Below are positions 42,610 to 51,708 of a stretch of DNA of 64,000 bases, piece after piece; within the stretch, counting starts at the first letter, position 1; each line of letters opens with the position of its first letter. Origin of the DNA: Paludibacter sp963678465 (GTDB lineage: Bacteria; Bacteroidota; Bacteroidia; Bacteroidales; Paludibacteraceae); assembly GCA_963678465.1 (NCBI GenBank), contig OY782858.1, forward strand, positions 806,001 to 870,000, in the 5' to 3' direction. The translations under genes were made by a program, and so were the position numbers. The notes below the pieces were generated by a model. The model was not told where the DNA came from. It searched no databases and saw only the letters and a program-made list of their open reading frames with translations.

Positions 42610-43896
42610 ATGACAGCTATAGAATTCAACAATATCTCCAAACAATACCGCCTTGGTTTAGTCTCTACAAATACATTGAGCCACGACCTGAAGCGATGGT
42701 ACGCCATGAACATACAGGGCAAGGAAGATCCTTATCTGAAAATAGGCGAAGTAAACGACCGTGCTCACAAAGGTCAGAGTGATTATGTCTGGGCGTTGAA
42801 GGACATCAACTTTAAAGTTGAGCAGGGCGATGTGTTGGGTATTATTGGTAAAAACGGTGCAGGTAAATCTACCTTGCTGAAAATCCTTTCGAAAGTAACA
42901 ACACCCAGCACCGGCACCATTAAAGCACGCGGACGCATAGCTTCTTTGTTGGAAGTAGGTACAGGTTTTCATCCCGAAATGACAGGCCGCGAAAACATTT
43001 ACATGAACGGCGCCATTATGGGTATGACAAAAGCGGAAATTACCCGCCGCTTCGACGAGATTGTTGATTTCTCAGGCGTAGAACGTTATATCGATACTCC
43101 TGCCAAACGTTATTCTTCCGGTATGACAGTTCGTTTGGGTTTTGCCATTGCTGCCCACCTCGAACCCGAAATACTTGTTGTTGACGAAGTCCTTGCCGTA
43201 GGCGATGCCGAATTCCAAAAAAAAGCAATCGGCAAAATGCAGGATGTCTCCAAAGGCGAGGGGAGAACAGTGCTGTTTGTGAGTCATAATATGGGGGCTG
43301 TACAACAACTTTGCAATAATATATGTGTGTTGAAGAATGGGAGTGTAGATTTTGCAGGTGGTGTTGATGTTGGAATTGATTACTATCTGAAGGATGATAA
43401 CAAACAAATCAATAGCTCAATACAAATGCAGTTGAGAAATATTAAAAAAGATGATGTGTTTGAGTTAAATGATATGGTGATTTCCCAACCAGATAATAAT
43501 ACAGATAGTTTTGTTACAATTTATCCACTGGAAATTTTAATTAGTTATGAAGTGAAAAGAGATATATCAATGCTTAGAATTGGTTTTGATATCATAAACT
43601 CAAAAACGGGTATTATAGTATTCAGATCATTTCATGATGATAACGATACCGAAATTAAACAGTGTAAAAAAGGAAGATATATTTCTAAAGCTGAAGTTCC
43701 TTCTAATTTGTTTTTAGAAGATGATTACATTTTAAGCGTTTCAATCGGAATACACAATCAAAGATGGATTACTCATGATGAACTAAAAGTGAATTTAGAA
43801 TATAAGAATTTAAACGGAATTAATAAATTATATTTCAGCGATTACAGACCGGGTATAATAAACCCTTTAGTTAAATGGGAAACTAAAATACAATAA
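42610..43896 (+). CDS. wzt: Polysaccharide ABC exporter ATPase (Wzt type), mosaic
   Basis: This 428-residue protein has an N-terminal nucleotide-binding domain (1-250) with Walker A GKNGAGKST (80-88), signature YSSGM (168-172) and Walker B ILVVDE (188-193). A C-terminal Wzt beta-sandwich (~270-428) follows that in known homologues recognises the terminal modification of the O-antigen. Base composition changes within the gene: up to about 43,320 it uses GC-richer codons, and after that it is strongly AT-rich. This suggests recombination that swapped the specificity domain. Confidence 0.92.
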   Translation: MTAIEFNNISKQYRLGLVSTNTLSHDLKRWYAMNIQGKEDPYLKIGEVNDRAHKGQSDYVWALKDINFKVEQGDVLGIIGKNGAGKSTLLKILSKVTTPSTGTIKARGRIASLLEVGTGFHPEMTGRENIYMNGAIMGMTKAEITRRFDEIVDFSGVERYIDTPAKRYSSGMTVRLGFAIAAHLEPEILVVDEVLAVGDAEFQKKAIGKMQDVSKGEGRTVLFVSHNMGAVQQLCNNICVLKNGSVDFAGGVDVGIDYYLKDDNKQINSSIQMQLRNIKKDDVFELNDMVISQPDNNTDSFVTIYPLEILISYEVKRDISMLRIGFDIINSKTGIIVFRSFHDDNDTEIKQCKKGRYISKAEVPSNLFLEDDYILSVSIGIHNQRWITHDELKVNLEYKNLNGINKLYFSDYRPGIINPLVKWETKIQ

Positions 43897-43897
43897 G

Positions 43898-44803
43898 ATG
43901 AAACGACCAATTGATGTTAGAATAGTAAGTTTTCTTAAAAAGAAAGCTGAAAATTATATAAAGTTTAGGATGAAGCCGATTGATATTGAAGAGGAAAATA
44001 ATAAAAGATGGCTTTCGAACTTTGTTGAGGGAAATGAATATTTTATTCATCAGCTTAATGATGAAATAAAAATAAACTTATATAAAGATTCTATTTTATG
44101 TAAATTAATTTTTATTTCGTTTGAAGAGGCTGAAATTAATTTTTTAAATAAATTCCTCAAACCAGGTAATGTTTTCTTTGATGTAGGAGCAAATATTGGA
44201 CTGTTTTCTCTGCATGCTTCAAAACGCATTGGAACTGAAGGGCGTGTGTTTTCATTTGAACCATCTCCGGAGACCTATAAACGATTAAAGAAGAATTTTG
44301 AAGTTAATGATATTAATAATGCAGTTGCTGAAAATATAGGATTATCAGAAAAGGAAGACACTCTTAAATTTAATGTATCAATCTCAGGATATGATGCCTG
44401 GAATAGTTTTGCTAACTTAAGCGATGTGGGTGAGTTTAATAGTATCAATGTGCCGGTAATTTCGTTAGATGAATATATTATCCGCGAGAAAATATCTAAT
44501 ATTAATTTAATCAAGATTGATGTAGAAGGCTGGGAACTATTCGTACTAAGGGGTGCAACCAATTTATTAAGTTCTGACGATGCTCCGGTATTGATGATTG
44601 AATTTACTGAAGCAAACACATTTTCAGCAGGCTATTATTGTGGCGAATTGTTTGATTATGTAAAATCATTTGGATACGAATGGTATAGTTATAATGCTCA
44701 GAATAATGAGTTAAATCCTCAGATAAAGAAACTACATTACCCTTACGAAAATTTAATTGCAATTAAAGATATTGAGAAAGTTAAGCTAATACTAAACTCA
44801 TAG
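43898..44803 (+). CDS. FkbM-family methyltransferase
   Basis: This 301-residue SAM-dependent methyltransferase has motif I FFDVGANIGLFSLHASK (Asp95 to Gly101), an acidic loop VFSFEPSPETYKRL, and the FkbM-typical IDVEGWELFVLRGA. It starts one base after the ATPase stop, so it is probably translationally coupled. In polysaccharide loci such enzymes methylate sugar hydroxyls, and Wzt C-terminal domains often read methylated ends, which fits a linked role here. The codon use is AT-rich. Confidence 0.88.
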   Translation: MKRPIDVRIVSFLKKKAENYIKFRMKPIDIEEENNKRWLSNFVEGNEYFIHQLNDEIKINLYKDSILCKLIFISFEEAEINFLNKFLKPGNVFFDVGANIGLFSLHASKRIGTEGRVFSFEPSPETYKRLKKNFEVNDINNAVAENIGLSEKEDTLKFNVSISGYDAWNSFANLSDVGEFNSINVPVISLDEYIIREKISNINLIKIDVEGWELFVLRGATNLLSSDDAPVLMIEFTEANTFSAGYYCGELFDYVKSFGYEWYSYNAQNNELNPQIKKLHYPYENLIAIKDIEKVKLILNS

Positions 44804-44808
44804 TAATT

Positions 44809-45663
44809 ATGAAACTCTCTATCATCACCGTTAACCGCAATAACGTCGATGGTTTGCGAAAAACTATCGAAAGTGTAGTCTCGCAGACCTTCACCGATTT
44901 TGAATACATCATTATCGATGGTGCAAGTACTGATGGAAGTGTGGAGGTTATAAAGGAATATGCCAAAGCTACCCTCCCTAATGGGGAGGGGCTGGGGGAG
45001 AGGCTTTATTGGGTAAGCGAACCCGACACTGGCATTTACAATGCAATGAATAAAGGCATATTAAAGGCGAAGGGGGAGTATTTGCAGTTTTTGAATTCGG
45101 GGGATTGGTTGACTAATAATGACGTTTTAAAATATGTGTTTGATTTACGTAGGAATGAAGATGTATTGTATGGGGATGAATTTTTGTTTTATAATATAAA
45201 TAAAATTGTGAGAAAGGTATATCCTCAAAAATTGACTTTTTATGATTTATTTGTAGGTTCAATTTCTCACGAGGGATCTTTTTATAAAAAATATTTATTT
45301 GATAAGCTTTACGATGAAACCTTAAAAATTGCTTCAGATTGGGAATTTGAAATCAGAGAAATTATATTAGCAAATAGGTCAACATATAAAATACCAAAAG
45401 AGATTATATATTTCGATATGACTGGAATTAGTCAATCAATAGAGCATCAGGATATTCAATTAGAAGAAAGAAATATTGTTTTAGAAAAATTTATTCCAGA
45501 ACGCATTATGTTGGATTATTATCAAATTCAAAAACATAAAGAAATAACGCATTATTCGTTATACCCTTATGTTGAAATCTTCGCAAAGCATCCACGTTTA
45601 CAACAAATTGTCAGAAGGTTTATGAAGCTATTGTTATTTACAGTCAGGAAGAAAAATTCATGA
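44809..45663 (+). CDS. GT2 glycosyltransferase with in-frame repeat insertion
   Basis: This 284-residue cytosolic GT-A enzyme has the nucleotide-binding start LSIITVNRNNVDGLRKTIESVVSQ, FEYIIIDGASTDGS and a divalent-binding-like LNSGDW. Between YAK and LYWVSEPDTG, where relatives usually have a few residues, it carries ATLPNGEGLGER (~54-65), encoded by the ccctaatggggaggggctgggggagagg repeat (44971-45006, listed separately). The fold can probably accept the loop. After about 45,100 the gene turns AT-rich. Confidence 0.88.
   Translation: MKLSIITVNRNNVDGLRKTIESVVSQTFTDFEYIIIDGASTDGSVEVIKEYAKATLPNGEGLGERLYWVSEPDTGIYNAMNKGILKAKGEYLQFLNSGDWLTNNDVLKYVFDLRRNEDVLYGDEFLFYNINKIVRKVYPQKLTFYDLFVGSISHEGSFYKKYLFDKLYDETLKIASDWEFEIREIILANRSTYKIPKEIIYFDMTGISQSIEHQDIQLEERNIVLEKFIPERIMLDYYQIQKHKEITHYSLYPYVEIFAKHPRLQQIVRRFMKLLLFTVRKKNS
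44971..45006 (+). repeat. GC-rich REP-like repeat inside the glycosyltransferase gene
   Basis: ccctccctaatggggagggg followed by ctgggggagagg. It adds about 12 codons in frame, and no stop is created. Confidence 0.82.
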
Positions 45664-45730
45664 TCATCGTTTCTTTAAATTGTCAAATGGGTAATCACTG
45701 TTTCAGTATACCTTTGCTAAATGATATGGT
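45661..45730 (+). pseudogene. Remnant of the fucosyltransferase 5' end
   Basis: The first ~60 bases of the GT11 gene at 46958 recur here: ATG ATC ATC GTT TCT TTA, continuing MGN, with one base deleted in the cactgtttcag stretch, after which the frame ends. The two copies bracket the acyltransferase gene at 45828-46907. The remnant ATG overlaps the stop of the preceding glycosyltransferase, suggesting that the GT11 gene originally followed directly and that the acyltransferase gene was inserted. Confidence 0.85.
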
Positions 45731-45827
45731 TATATAATGTATATAGTTTTTAAATTAAAATCAAATAATAGTATATGGAAATCAGAGGTAGTCACTTTTA
45801 TTTATTTTAGAATGAAATTGGTGAACT

Positions 45828-46907
45828 ATGAAATTTAAATATATTGATTCGTTAAGAGGGTTGGCTGTTTTGGCAGTAATAATGGTTCATTGTTCACAAC
45901 TTGGTGATAGTGATCATATACCAAAGAAATTAATGTCAATATTCTCAAATGGTGATAAGGGAGTACAGTTGTTTTTTATTGCGAGTGCATTTACACTTTT
46001 TTTATCATTGAATTACAGAAACGAGAATTCGTCAAAAAACTTTTTTATCAGAAGGTTTTTTCGAATAGCTCCGATGTATTATTTCGCCATTTGTTACTAT
46101 TTATTACAGGACGGCTTTGGTGCACGTTATTGGCTTGGGGATATAAATCATATTTCATTTATCAATATCTTTTCTAATATAACTTTTACACACGGTTTTT
46201 GCCCATATTGGATAAACAGTTTGGTTCCGGGTGGATGGACAATTGCTGTTGAAATGCTTTTTTATTGTTTTGTTCCATTCTTGTTTAAAATGATAAAAAA
46301 TATAAATCATGCTTTTTATTTTGTTCTTATATCATTAGTTGTTCGAATTATTTTTAATTATTTTCTATTTAGGACTCCATTAATCAATTCTGAATATCTT
46401 TGGCAGTCATTTCTGTTTTTTTATTTTCCAAATCAATTACCCGTATTTTCTCTCGGAATTCTGTTGTATTTTATGATATTTAATGAAAAGAGAATTGAAC
46501 TGAATTTCATAATTCCTTTTTTGTTTTCGATTTTTATTTTGTTACAGTTAATTGGATATGATTTATTTCCAAAACATTTTACTTTTGGTGTAGCATTTCT
46601 ATTGCTAGCCAAAGCTTTGAGCCAATACGAATTTAAACTATTTGTAAATCCAGTGACTGTTTATTTAGGTAAAATCAGTTTTAGTATGTATTTGGTTCAT
46701 TTCGCTGTAATATACTGGTTAAATGAATTTAACTTTATTAGTTACTTTAGTAATGACATATCGTTATATCAAATATTGAATTTCATTATTAGGTACATTT
46801 TAATTGTAGTTCTAACAGTAATTATATCAACTTTTTTTTATAATATAATAGAATTACCAACTCAACGAATTGGGAAAAAGCTAATATTAAATAAGATATC
46901 AAAATGA
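45828..46907 (+). CDS. Acyltransferase family 3 membrane protein
   Basis: This 359-residue protein has about ten transmembrane helices. The start FKYIDSLRGLAVLAVIMVHCSQLG is the Acyl_transf_3 signature, with catalytic His near residue 21, then GDKGVQLFFIASAF and FFIRRFFRIAPMYYFA. These enzymes O-acetylate sugars of surface polysaccharides. The gene is very AT-rich and lies between a 60-base remnant and the intact copy of the GT11 gene, so it is likely a recent arrival. A ~90-base AT-rich leader precedes it. Confidence 0.9.
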   Translation: MKFKYIDSLRGLAVLAVIMVHCSQLGDSDHIPKKLMSIFSNGDKGVQLFFIASAFTLFLSLNYRNENSSKNFFIRRFFRIAPMYYFAICYYLLQDGFGARYWLGDINHISFINIFSNITFTHGFCPYWINSLVPGGWTIAVEMLFYCFVPFLFKMIKNINHAFYFVLISLVVRIIFNYFLFRTPLINSEYLWQSFLFFYFPNQLPVFSLGILLYFMIFNEKRIELNFIIPFLFSIFILLQLIGYDLFPKHFTFGVAFLLLAKALSQYEFKLFVNPVTVYLGKISFSMYLVHFAVIYWLNEFNFISYFSNDISLYQILNFIIRYILIVVLTVIISTFFYNIIELPTQRIGKKLILNKISK

Positions 46908-46957
46908 TATAATTTCAATTGTAAAAACACACAAATAATTACTTTTAAACTTAATTC

Positions 46958-47797
46958 ATGATCATCGTTTCTTTAAATTGTCAAATGGGTAATCAACTGT
47001 TTCAGTATGCTTTTGCTAAAGCCACTGCCAGGCGGTTGGGTGCTTTTCTTATTCCTTTTCAGAGTAATCCATTTTATCCATTTAAATTGCAGTTTTTTGA
47101 GTTGGATCTGTTTACGCGTTTTGTTTATTCGCACCCCAAAGTAACAAAGCAATATCATAGGATATGTCGGAAATTGGTTAAACATGTGTTTAAAACTGAA
47201 ATAACTGGTAACGACTGGCAAAATGGAGTGGAAATAAGAAATAATGTATATTATGAAGGTTTTTTTCAATCGGACAGTTATTTTCAAAAGTATGATAGCT
47301 TGATTAAAAAGAGACTTACACTCCGAAAACAATATCGAAAAGCGTTTGAGAATAAATACAAGGAGTTATTCGATAATAACAAAGTAATTGTAGTACATTT
47401 CAGACGTAAGGATTATTTGGATGTTGAGTTTGATGGGTTAGGAGGTAAAGGAGTTGCTTTGCCATTTGAGTATTATCGCAAAGCATTGGATAGCATAGAA
47501 GGTATCGAAAACTATAAGGTTTTGTTTATAGGGGATGATGTGGAGAGTGTAAAAAATGAATTTGGGCATGAATATAACCACAGTTTCGAAAGTAATTCAG
47601 CTATTGTCGATTTTCAACTGATACAACATGCTGATATTGCTATTATTGCTAATAGTACTTTTGCCTGGTGGGCAGCCTATTTATCACAAAAACCTGATGC
47701 CAAAATCATTGCTCCTGAATATTGGTTGGGATATAAAGTGAAAAAAGAATATCCTGTTGGAATACGTACAGATAAATTTGAATGGTTGGAGTTTTAA
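46958..47797 (+). CDS. GT11 alpha-1,2-fucosyltransferase-like glycosyltransferase
   Basis: This 279-residue enzyme has the GT11 N-terminal signature MGNQLFQYAFAKATA and the GDP-fucose motif HxRRxD as VVHFRRKDYLD (His147, Arg149, Arg150, Asp152). The C-terminal STFAWWAAYLS is also typical. It transfers fucose or a related sugar to beta-galactose. It is cytosolic and peripheral. Its first 60 bases are duplicated at 45661. Confidence 0.92.
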   Translation: MIIVSLNCQMGNQLFQYAFAKATARRLGAFLIPFQSNPFYPFKLQFFELDLFTRFVYSHPKVTKQYHRICRKLVKHVFKTEITGNDWQNGVEIRNNVYYEGFFQSDSYFQKYDSLIKKRLTLRKQYRKAFENKYKELFDNNKVIVVHFRRKDYLDVEFDGLGGKGVALPFEYYRKALDSIEGIENYKVLFIGDDVESVKNEFGHEYNHSFESNSAIVDFQLIQHADIAIIANSTFAWWAAYLSQKPDAKIIAPEYWLGYKVKKEYPVGIRTDKFEWLEF

Positions 47798-47809
47798 ATA
47801 GTTTGTTAT

Positions 47810-48673
47810 ATGTTGAAAAAGTTCATTCGTAAATATCATATTTGCTTCAAGCATGAGAATAGATTTAATATTCTTTCCGTGTTGTTGGTTAATTTATTTG
47901 TTGAAAAACTATGGAAGCTAAAGAAATCCATTTTGGGAATTAAAAGCCCAATTATTCATGTTTATACTATTTGTTGGAATGAGGAGAAAATAATTCCATT
48001 TTTTTTATCTCATTACAATGAATTAGTATCTCATTATTATGTATATGATAATTTTTCAGATGATAACTCAGATGAGCTATTTTCGAAACAATCTAATATC
48101 ACAGTTGAGAAATATAAAACGGATGGGAAAATAAACGATTTAGTTTATCAAAATATAAAGAACAATGCCTGGAAAAAATCAAGAGGAAGTGCTGATTGGG
48201 TAATTGTGATTGATATGGATGAACTCATTTATCATCCACGGCTATTAACGTTACTTACTGATAAAAAAAGTCAAGTGACGATTTTTAAACCAACAGGATA
48301 CGATATGGTTTCATCTGATTTTCCAACGAATTGCACATCAATTGTGGAAGGAGTTAAATATGGAGTAAGAAAACCCAACATGGACAAATGTGTACTATTT
48401 AATCCACACAGAATTGTTGATATAAATTATTTGCCAGGAGCGCATGAGTGTAATCCTGATGGTATTGTAGTATTTAGTACAGATATTATTAAATTGCTGC
48501 ACTATAAATATCTGGGCATAGATTATGTGCTCAATAGAATTAATCTATATAGAAAAAGACTGTCGAAAGAAAATATCGAAAACGAATATGGTATTGAATA
48601 TCTAAGGGAAATGGATGTAGTTCGTGAAGATTTTGATAATAAAATAGCAAATTGCCAATTGGTTGTAGATTAG
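47810..48673 (+). CDS. Glycosyltransferase family 2-related (GT92-like) protein
   Basis: This 287-residue protein has a hydrophobic N-terminus and a catalytic region beginning IIHVYTICWNEEKIIPFFLSHYNELV. The metal-binding acidic motif IDMDE (134-138) follows. PGAHECNPDG contains a possible catalytic His. The pattern is that of Glyco_tranf_2_4/GT92-like enzymes in polysaccharide loci; the sugar is unknown. It starts 13 bases after the GT11 gene. Confidence 0.82.
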   Translation: MLKKFIRKYHICFKHENRFNILSVLLVNLFVEKLWKLKKSILGIKSPIIHVYTICWNEEKIIPFFLSHYNELVSHYYVYDNFSDDNSDELFSKQSNITVEKYKTDGKINDLVYQNIKNNAWKKSRGSADWVIVIDMDELIYHPRLLTLLTDKKSQVTIFKPTGYDMVSSDFPTNCTSIVEGVKYGVRKPNMDKCVLFNPHRIVDINYLPGAHECNPDGIVVFSTDIIKLLHYKYLGIDYVLNRINLYRKRLSKENIENEYGIEYLREMDVVREDFDNKIANCQLVVD

Positions 48674-48685
48674 TTTTAAGAATTT

Positions 48686-49726
48686 ATGTTTGAAAGAAAA
48701 ATTTACTTGGATTATTTAAGGATATTTGCATGCTTTGCAGTCTTAATGATTCATGTGGCTTCAAGTGGCAGATGGGATTCTACATCAAATGAGTGGGCAA
48801 TATCTACTTTTTACCTCGTTTTAGTTAATTGGTGCGTGCCAATGTTTGTGTTTATAAGCGGTGCATTGTTCTTAGATCCGAATAGAACAATTTCTACGAG
48901 AATTCTTTTCAAGAAATATATTTTAAGGATAGTCATCATATTGATATTTTGGAGTGTAATTTATGCAATAATGTTAGCATTTCGCAAAGATATCTCGTTG
49001 TTTTCCTTTGTTAAAGCCGTTTTACAAGGGGGTGAGGGATATCACTTATGGTATTTGTATTTGTGTATTGGTTTATACCTGCTAGTTCCAATATTTCGAA
49101 GCTTTACCAATGACACAGAAAAATGCATATATTTTTGTTTGTTGTGGATACTTTATTGGTTAATTGATATTTTTTCTAGAATAGGACTGTCCGAAATGAG
49201 CTTTTTTATTGCTCCTTTCGAAAAAATTGAGCATAATATATTTGTTGGATTCGCAGGATATCTTGTTTTAGGTTATTTGCTTTCAGTTGTTAAACTAAAT
49301 AAATTACAGCGATTTATTATTTATTTTTTTGGTTCTTTGTCAGTTATTCTTTCTTATTGGTTTGGTGTATTTATGTCCGTTAAAACGAATACATTTGAAA
49401 CAATAACGTTTACTTCATTTAGTTATGTGCTTGAACCTGTTTCTTTAATTACAACTTCGGCATTATTCGTTTTCGCAAAATACAATTTGAATACATATTT
49501 TACAGAAAATGTGGAAAAAATTGTAAGGGTTTTATCTGATTATACACTTGGAATATATTTAGTTCACTTACTGGTTTTGTATATTATATTTGAACTGCTA
49601 AAAGTTACAATAGTCTCCTTTAATCCATTATTCTCAATTCCAATTATTACATTATTGTCGTTTTTGACAAGTTCTATAATTGTGTATATACTTAAAAAAA
49701 TGCCAGGCTTAAAATATATATGCTAA
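48686..49726 (+). CDS. Acyltransferase family 3 membrane protein
   Basis: This 346-residue membrane protein has about ten helices. IYLDYLRIFACFAVLMIHVAS carries the conserved His, followed by NWCVPMFVFISGALFL, RILFKKYILRIV and HLWYLYLCIGLYLLVPIF, as in WecH-like O-acetyltransferases. It is a second, distantly related acyltransferase in the same locus, implying that the polysaccharide carries more than one acyl group. Confidence 0.9.
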   Translation: MFERKIYLDYLRIFACFAVLMIHVASSGRWDSTSNEWAISTFYLVLVNWCVPMFVFISGALFLDPNRTISTRILFKKYILRIVIILIFWSVIYAIMLAFRKDISLFSFVKAVLQGGEGYHLWYLYLCIGLYLLVPIFRSFTNDTEKCIYFCLLWILYWLIDIFSRIGLSEMSFFIAPFEKIEHNIFVGFAGYLVLGYLLSVVKLNKLQRFIIYFFGSLSVILSYWFGVFMSVKTNTFETITFTSFSYVLEPVSLITTSALFVFAKYNLNTYFTENVEKIVRVLSDYTLGIYLVHLLVLYIIFELLKVTIVSFNPLFSIPIITLLSFLTSSIIVYILKKMPGLKYIC

Positions 49727-49743
49727 TAATATAATCAATTATT

Positions 49744-50673
49744 ATGGTTTCTGTCATAGTTCCTAACTACAATCATGCTCCTTATCTTCGACAACGAATA
49801 GAGAGTGTACTGAATCAAACCTATCAGGATTTTGAGTTGATATTGTTAGACGATTGCAGCTCCGACAATAGTCGACAGATTTTATTGGAGTATCACAATC
49901 ACCCGAAGGTAAGCCATTGTGTATTTAATGAGCAAAATAGCGGCAGCACGTTTCGACAATGGAACAAAGGAGTTGAGCTCGCTAAGGGAGAATATATATG
50001 GATTGCGGAGAGTGATGATTGGGCTGAGCCCGAGTTCTTGAGTACATTGTGTACATTGCTTGATGAAAACTCCCAAGTCGGTTTGGCCTACTGTAATACA
50101 GCGATTTATGAAAATGATATATCGATAGGTGATTTTGCGATTGGTAAAAAGAAAAAGTTTGGAGTAGATTATTGGGATAATGATTATATTATAGATGGAA
50201 AAAAAGAAATTGAAAGAATACTGATACGCGATTGTACAATTAACAACACTAGTGCAGTTTTGTTTCGTAGAAATTATTTGTTGTTGTATTTGCCTGAATT
50301 GTTGTTTTTTAAATATTCTGGTGACTGGTTTTGTTACCTGAAGATAGCAGCAATATCCGATATTTCTTATTCTTCAAAAGTTATGAATAATTACAGAGAT
50401 CATTCTGCAAATACCTCAAAAAAAGCCGGTTATAATTATTTGATTGAACTTTTCCATATTTATGCATGGATATTAAAAGAGGATATAATTGATAAAAAAG
50501 TTTTATTAAGTTCGTTTCATAATTATGTTAGCGATGTTTACTCTATGGGATTAGAGTGGCGACCAATTAAAGATATTTGTTTTTTATATAAAACTCAGAA
50601 GGAACTTTATTATCGTATGACATGGAAATTATTTAAAAGAAAAATAAGACGCACTATAATTAATTTCAAATAA
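49744..50673 (+). CDS. GT2 glycosyltransferase
   Basis: This 309-residue GT-A enzyme has VSVIVPNYNHAPYLRQRIESVLNQ, ELILLDDCSSDNSRQ (Asp36-Asp37) and the metal-binding AESDDW (Asp91-Asp92). The C-terminal half is AT-rich and typical for acceptor recognition. The donor and linkage cannot be inferred. Confidence 0.9.
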   Translation: MVSVIVPNYNHAPYLRQRIESVLNQTYQDFELILLDDCSSDNSRQILLEYHNHPKVSHCVFNEQNSGSTFRQWNKGVELAKGEYIWIAESDDWAEPEFLSTLCTLLDENSQVGLAYCNTAIYENDISIGDFAIGKKKKFGVDYWDNDYIIDGKKEIERILIRDCTINNTSAVLFRRNYLLLYLPELLFFKYSGDWFCYLKIAAISDISYSSKVMNNYRDHSANTSKKAGYNYLIELFHIYAWILKEDIIDKKVLLSSFHNYVSDVYSMGLEWRPIKDICFLYKTQKELYYRMTWKLFKRKIRRTIINFK

Positions 50674-50730
50674 ATATGAGCTGGATTTATATATCAAAAG
50701 TAAATTATTAATTCAATCTAACCTTAATAT

Positions 50731-51708
50731 ATGGCTTTTGCTCCGAAAGTATCAGTATTAATGCCCACGTACAATGTAGAAAAGTATATTGCAGAGGCAA
50801 TTGAAAGTATCTTAAACCAGACTTTCTCTGATTTTGAATTGATTATTCTTGACGATGGTTCTACAGATGGTTCTGCTGATATTGCTAAAAGTTTTACAGA
50901 CAATCGCATTGTTTACCACCATAACGACGTAAATCTGGGTTTAGCGAATAACCTGAATGTAGGTCTGAGAATGGCAAGGGGCAAATACATAGCCCGTATG
51001 GATGGGGATGATATTTCGTTGCCCGAAAGGTTTCAGACCCAAATTGATTTTCTGGAAGCGCACCCCGATATTGATTTATGTTCGTGCGGATTGCAAATGT
51101 TTGGTACGGAAGATACGGTTTGGGTACGTGAGGCCAATCCCGAAGCTGTGAAAATCACTATGATGTTTTATTCTCCCGTTTTACATGCAACATCTGTCTG
51201 GCGCAGGGAATCTTTTGAAAAACACAATCTGTATTACGATCAAAATGCTTTTCCGGCCGAAGATTATGAATTATGGTCACGGGCTGTGTTTCATTGTAAA
51301 CTTGTAAATATCCCTCAGGTACTTTATAGATACAGAATTCATGGTATACAGGTAACCAAAACGGATGATAGGGCTTTGTTGAAATCTAAAGAAATACAAA
51401 TAAAATATATAATTAATTCTATGCCTTTTTATTCTGTGGTGGATGCTTATGATTTTATAGATAATTTTATTTATAACTTAGGAAGCTCTCTTACAGAATT
51501 AGACGCTATGAAGAATACGATGAAAAAGTTTATTTCAGCGAACAAGAAAACAAAATATTTTAACGATAAGAGGTTGAGTAAAAGGTTGGTTCGATATTAT
51601 CAAAGTAAGATTCTTGATTATCTTTTACAAAATAAATCTTTCTCGTTTAATTTATTGGCTGATTTAAATATAAGGCAAATTATCAAGTTAGTTTATACAA
51701 TTTTATGA
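50731..51708 (+). CDS. GT2 glycosyltransferase
   Basis: This 325-residue GT-A enzyme has KVSVLMPTYNVEKYIAEAIES, LIILDDGSTDGSADIAKS and the metal-binding ARMDGDD (Asp91-Asp94), then YELWSRAVFHC for catalysis. Its first two thirds are GC-richer than the last third, which is strongly AT-rich, so it may be mosaic. Its stop overlaps the start of the next gene by four bases (ATGA). Confidence 0.9.
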   Translation: MAFAPKVSVLMPTYNVEKYIAEAIESILNQTFSDFELIILDDGSTDGSADIAKSFTDNRIVYHHNDVNLGLANNLNVGLRMARGKYIARMDGDDISLPERFQTQIDFLEAHPDIDLCSCGLQMFGTEDTVWVREANPEAVKITMMFYSPVLHATSVWRRESFEKHNLYYDQNAFPAEDYELWSRAVFHCKLVNIPQVLYRYRIHGIQVTKTDDRALLKSKEIQIKYIINSMPFYSVVDAYDFIDNFIYNLGSSLTELDAMKNTMKKFISANKKTKYFNDKRLSKRLVRYYQSKILDYLLQNKSFSFNLLADLNIRQIIKLVYTIL

